A DNA stretch of 64,000 bases, taken from NCBI GenBank assembly GCA_950295325.1, contig OX485805.1, positions 48,508,758 through 48,572,757 of the forward strand, in the 5' to 3' direction. This DNA is from Polytrichum commune (Eukaryota > Streptophyta > Polytrichopsida > Polytrichales > Polytrichaceae). Below the pieces are notes generated by a model. The model was not told where the DNA came from and searched no databases. It saw nothing but the letters and a program-made list of their open reading frames with translations. The translations under genes were made by a program, and so were the position numbers. This document shows, piece by piece, positions 59,523 to 64,000 of this stretch; the stretch's first letter is position 1, and each line of letters opens with the position of its first letter.

Positions 59523-61157
59523 ATGTCGTTGAATTATGGCCAATCGGATGGTATTATCAGTGATCGTTTATTACGTCATATGGATATTTTACTAGAGGTA
59601 AAACATCTTTGTTTTGATTTATTTTTCCTATGAATGTTATGACAGCGAAAAACTTAACGTTATGTGATAAATTCAATTGACCATTGACATATTTTATTAT
59701 TATGTTCGGTATTGTTAAGGTGGTGCGAGACGAAGCGGGTAGTACTCGTTATGAGTATATGTATAAGATGTGGGATGCTTACCGACGTTTGGATATGTTA
59801 CAACAATCATATAATAATTTATCGCTCGAATTGGAGCTGCCTTTGAAAGAAATGTATGATCTGTAATATATAATATGATTTCAATGTATTTATTTATTTT
59901 TTAAAATTTAAATGATACATTTTATATATTAATATGGTTTTTGTTGGTTGTACAGCTTATCATATGTGGCACGTAGGTTTGGTTGGTATGCCTCCAAATG
60001 TTTTGTTCAATTTACTCCATATTTTCATATCCAAATGGCTCATGCTGGGCAAATTTCTCGTGGGCTACCACATCCTATTACATTAGGGCGCTTGAAAAAT
60101 GAGGTTTTAGAGAGAAAACATAGAGAGGCCAAGAATATGCACTTTGCACAAGGTGCAGGTCGTGGGGGTTCTTCAGCTCGTATTCGTGGGGTAAGTCCTA
60201 ACTTATGTTTGTATTTGATTATTTAATTTATGATTTTGTAAGGGTTGAGTATATGTTTACAATGACTAATATTATAAATTTTTTAATAGACTACGGAATG
60301 GGACAAAATGGACCTTGATAAGGAGATGCTCGTACAATATATTCGATTACGAATGTCATGCAATGATATGATTCCGGTATGTTTCTAAATATACTATATT
60401 TATCAAGTTTCTACCATACCAGTTTATAAATTTTCTATTGATATTTTGTTTGATTTTTGGCCTAAAAATTTCCTCATGCTTGCAATGTATTGCAGAAATA
60501 TTGAGAAAAAATACAAGTTCATGCAGATATTAAAAATGCCATGAGGTCGATATTTTTGGAGCATCCTTCATTTCTTACTGAACCCGAGGCAGAAATACTA
60601 GCCTTGAGATATGGAGATCGCGTTACAGCTAAACAATTGATCCAATTGTTTAGGAATTGGTATCATAGGCATGAACGAGAACAATTGAAAGCAATACAAA
60701 CTCCCACAGCCTTGACCGAGTCTCATCAGGTAAAAAATTTAATTATCTTATTTGGATAATATTATGTTAAGCAAAATCTATAAAATAAATCTATAAGGTT
60801 TATTATTGGTATATATATTATCTAACTTATGTCTTATGATTATAAAATGTTTTATTGTGACAGGGACGCCGTGTATTGGAACGACTTAGACCATTGACTA
60901 CACTAGCAATGGAGGTAGATATATCTAGACAAACTTTTCGACGTATGCAAAAGCGTCCTATACTACAGTCCACATCAAATGCTCCATGTATTGAGGCAAT
61001 AGAAACCGCTACTATAGTCCATACTGTTACGAATATTATACCATCCAACATTGGACGTGGCCGAGGTAGAGGTCGTGGTGGAGCTCGTGGTGGAGCTCGT
61101 GGCTCTCGTGGACGTGGACGTGGCCGGATGGGATTCACAACACCCGTAATAGACTAG
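59523..61157 (+). pseudogene. Unrecognised six-exon gene with RGG tail and one in-frame TGA
   Basis: Exons 59523-59597, 59720-59862, 59956-60190, 60290-60376, 60496-60729, 60864-61157 keep phase through GT-AG sites and total 356 codons. It starts MSLNYGQSDGIISDRLLRHM. Exon 3 has FHIQMAHAGQISRGLPHPIT and NEVLERKHREAKNMHFAQGA. Exon 5 carries ILALRYGDRVTAKQLIQLFR. The last exon ends in an Arg-Gly repeat (GRGRGRGRGGARGG...), an RGG-type RNA/DNA-binding tail. TGA at 60502-60504, three codons into exon 5, interrupts the frame, so this copy is probably dead unless another acceptor is used. LERKHREAK resembles linker regions of transposon-derived proteins, but I cannot name a family. Its 3' end faces the minus-strand gene ending at 61442. 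Confidence 0.55.
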
Positions 61158-61441
61158 TTAGATGTTTTATTGGTTTATTCATCTTTATATATTTGTATAA
61201 CCTTGTTATTATATCATATTTCATATATTGAATGTTTTTGGATTACATTTATTGGTGTTTTTATATTTAATATATTGAGATTGTTTATTGTTGAATTTAG
61301 TATAAATTTACAATCCAATAGTATGTACAAGATGTAACCAAAGTATCAAATATATAAATATCAAAACCAAATACATATCATGTCATTCACAAACTACTCT
61401 CAAGGACTAAAGTGACGGTCCACTACACCAATGCTCTCATA

Positions 61442-63046
61442 TCACCGACGTATGGGCTCCCAAATATATCTATCCCATGTAAAACCAACTCGAAGATGCG
61501 GAACCCTAACTGAGTGGCCGTAAAAACTAAAAACCATCCTACTATCCACCCGATTGATTGGTGGATGGGGGAAATCGTCAGAGGGCTCAGCAAGCTGACG
61601 ATCCGGAAATGTGGACCAAAGATAGAATATATGCTGTCGGAGAATGTCATACCATGTACAAGCTAAACGGATATGGCGGGTATGGTGCTCCACAATACAA
61701 TACTGCAATATAGGACCAAATACCGCACTCCACGTATCACTATCACACTCAACGTCTATATATGAATCATCACTACTTCCTCGAATATGACGTAGACTAG
61801 TGAGCCGATCGTAAATATGACTACCTAAAATAGTCTTGAACACAAGAACTCTCACATGAGGTTGAGGAATCCCGATACAAGATGGTAGCACACCAACCTG
61901 TGAGTAAGCTCGGCTACTAGCAAGTCTTTTCAGCACAGCCTCGGCGGAACTAGATGTACACAAACGCCTCCAAATCCCATGTGGTATAGACAAATCCACC
62001 ATATACTCGCAAAAATACGCCATAAGCAATGACATCCGACCAGACCACAAATGATAAGACTGCACGGTAAAGAAACAATCCACAACATCTGCAATGATTC
62101 AACATACAAGATTTTCATTAGTATGATATAGTAGGTATGATTATATTTGAAAACTATATCAAACATAATTGACAACAGTATAGAACTTACCGTGCACTTG
62201 GGATGCATTACCCAAGAAAGAACTTGTTGAATAGAATACCTCCTGTCGTAAACATCTCCGCCTTACACCATCAGAATGAATGAACTCAGGAATAGTATAA
62301 CCTCGACTAGTGATATCTTCAACCCAAGCGAACAAACGAGCTATAAACATCGGCTCGCCATCCTCAACGCCAACAAGACACTCCAAAACCTCTAGAAGTC
62401 TAACCTGCTCCGCACCATCATTGTATGCGATATACGATCCCCCCCAAAACTCTGTGCGCACCCCTCGAAGGAACACAACGTGCGACGAGGCTCGGAAATA
62501 ACGAAGGCCCATGTACCAAACTATTGATCCAATAGTAATAGATGCACCCTTTGCCCTCTTTGAATTTAAACCCTGGTATAGATAGTGCACGGCCTAGTAG
62601 AGGGTATATTGGTGGTCGGGATGATGTATTTCCATCTATTACTATTGGATTAGGGCACCCCCTCGAGAAACCGGACGAACACTCGGCCTCAAAACCGAAA
62701 CTTGCTCTATGATAGGATCATGTCGCACTTGAGACTCCCTGAAACAATTCTCCGTTCGCGTAGCATCCAATCGCCTACGCAAGTCACCCCTGATCTCCTC
62801 ACCTAGCTGACCAGGTCGATAGTTATATGGCCTAGGACGAGACGGGGGAGGTTGGGGTATTTTTACCAAGTCCATAACCTCCTCAGGGGACATATCCAAA
62901 GCCTGGCGACCACGTGGAGAAGGAGTTTGAAGCCTAGCATGTACCGCTGCAAAGTCAGCTCGAGCGACGTCTCGCTCCGCAGGGGACAAACCTCCAGAAT
63001 AAATTTCAGATGAAGTACCAGTCCTCGGAGGGGTTTGGGACGCCAT
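61442..63046 (-). CDS. Unrecognised three-exon gene
   Basis: Minus strand: exon 1 from ATG 63046 (MASQTPPRTGTSSEIYSGGL, Pro/Arg-rich, with MSPEEVMDLVKIPQPPPSRP) to about 62654; exon 2 about 62596-62191 (SIVWYMGLRYFRASSHVVFL, GVRTEFWGGSYIAYNDGAEQ, VEDITSRGYTIPEFIHSDGV); exon 3 62088-61442 (FFTVQSYHLWSGRMSLLMAY, SIPHGIWRRLCTSSSAEAVL, ending RVGFTWDRYIWEPIRR). The exon 2/3 junction has a GTAAGT donor and TTGCAG acceptor in matching phase. The exon 1/2 junction is unclear and lies in a small inverted repeat (62527-62544 with 62633-62650). Total about 480 residues. No family is recognised. It is convergent with 59523-61157. Confidence 0.5.
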
Positions 63047-63427
63047 CTACATTATTAGAATTTGTTTTAGTATCCTCAAATAATATAAACAACTTCAATT
63101 GTCATGACACAATATGATATGCATAAAATAGTTTTAATACATTTAAAAACTTTGATCATATATAAAATAACATAAACAAACTTAATGTGCTTCTCTCTAG
63201 CTTGAATGTCTATAGTATATCTCAAAAAACCTTAATTGTATGATGAAAATAACTTAAAACAATGTTGATTGAGTTGTGGATTGGAAATTTACTAAGTTAA
63301 AATTCTAAATTTTGGCATGACCTTGTGTTGAATTTTTTAAAAGTTAATGTTGAATTTATTTTATTATTTTCATATTTATTGTTAAATAAATTTCAATTGA
63401 GTTTATATTTTCATTTTTTTTGATGTT

Positions 63428-63700
63428 TTTGTTGTTTTTTTTTTTGGTTGACACACTCGGGAGTTGAACCCGTTTTTCAGAGGTAGTTGATTTTATGGGA
63501 CAAAAGGCAAGTCAAAAGGTGTCTCATCTTCACCCCTCATTGCAAGCAAGCTTGCAACTAAGAACCACCCCGAAGGGCGGAGGTAACCTCAACTACTTTG
63601 CCTTTTGCTCAAACAATTTGTCCCATAAAATCAACATTAATAGGGCCCCGCCCCGACCGAGGTTTAACAACTCCTCGGCCATGCCTCAATGTGTCATTTT
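63428..63700 (-). mobile_element. Possible SINE or foldback element
   Basis: On the minus strand a GGTTCAACTCC sequence (63455-63475), close to the tRNA/SINE B-box consensus GGTTCGANTCC, is followed by GTGTCAACC and an A-rich tract (63425-63450). Inside, GTTGATTTTATGGGACAAA (63486-63504) and its exact complement (63617-63635) form 19-bp inverted arms. No A box or target duplication was found. Confidence 0.4.
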
Positions 63701-63910
63701 GTGTGTGTTTTTTGTGTGGTAATTTTAAATGAATTAATTAAGTTAAACGGGCGGGTGCACCGCCAATTTAAAAATCAATTAGAAATATAACAAGTACATT
63801 CAATAAACAATGGGTGAGGATATTCTAATTCCTTCACCAATTGTAGACCATCATTGAATTAAAAAAAAACCAACCCCCTTCTAAAAGAATCCCACGGGAA
63901 GGGTAAAACG

Positions 63911-63958
63911 TGCTACATCTAGTATGGCGTTTGCATTTACCCCATGCTAGATGTAGCA
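63911..63958. repeat. Hairpin, 17-bp stem
   Basis: TGCTACATCTAGTATGG (63911-63927) pairs with CCATGCTAGATGTAGCA (63942-63958) with one wobble position, 14-base loop. Confidence 0.9.
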
Positions 63959-64000
63959 AGCTATCTATGCATCTAAGATGGCATGCATATCTTCTCTCCC

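Noticed and set aside
59684-59866. Separate 60-codon gene
   Set aside because: It is exon 2 of the 59523-61157 gene, bounded by an AAG acceptor and a GTAATA donor in matching phases.

Overview
The window looks like nuclear DNA of a land plant, probably one with a large, repeat-rich genome such as a fern or another non-seed plant. The species cannot be settled from this sequence. The evidence is two recognisable plant genes with clean GT-AG introns (the GINS subunit PSF3/GINS3 and a 16-exon MLO-family membrane protein), long introns, and a dense mixture of Class I and Class II mobile elements. Both host genes can be spliced by eye into uninterrupted frames of 192 and 652 codons.

Layout. 1-4032: a GC-rich cluster of three plus-strand genes. 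They are the C-terminal part of a DNA-methyltransferase-like gene that carries an unusual palindromic repeat in its introns and coding sequence, a single-exon FCP1/NIF-type HAD phosphatase-like gene, and an unrecognised gene with a Lys/Glu-rich tail. 5855-18125: a 12.3-kb non-LTR retrotransposon on the minus strand, flanked by an exact 13-bp duplication. It encodes ORF1p, a 2A-like peptide, an APE endonuclease, reverse transcriptase, RNase H and, at the C-terminus, a CCHC knuckle plus a PD-(D/E)XK-like (REL) nuclease, so it carries two endonuclease types. This copy is broken by several stops and frameshifts. A 5'-truncated relative lies at 27881-29603 and a 102-bp 3'-end fragment at 25793-25894. 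18139-29700 is otherwise gene-poor and holds MITE, foldback and simple repeats and one decayed coding region.

29710-31156: a 1.45-kb Mutator-type element with 22-bp terminal inverted repeats and a 9-bp target duplication, ending about 250 bp upstream of PSF3 (31410-33278). 35708-36320: hAT transposase remnant. 38831-48252: MLO gene, whose introns hold a MITE-like element, a 5S-rRNA-derived fragment and microsatellites. 48853 to about 53930: a CACTA (En/Spm) element with TIR CACTACTAGGAAAA, numerous TGACTA...TAGTCA palindromes and a minus-strand accessory (Transposase_24-like) gene. 54294-54801: a ten-copy 50-bp tandem array.

58268-63046: three unrecognised intron-containing genes close together (minus, plus, minus). 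The first two are divergent around a 42-bp palindrome, the last two convergent. Together with the 1-4-kb cluster they are the best candidates for cargo of undescribed mobile elements. The far right end (63.4-64.0 kb) carries foldback and hairpin repeats.
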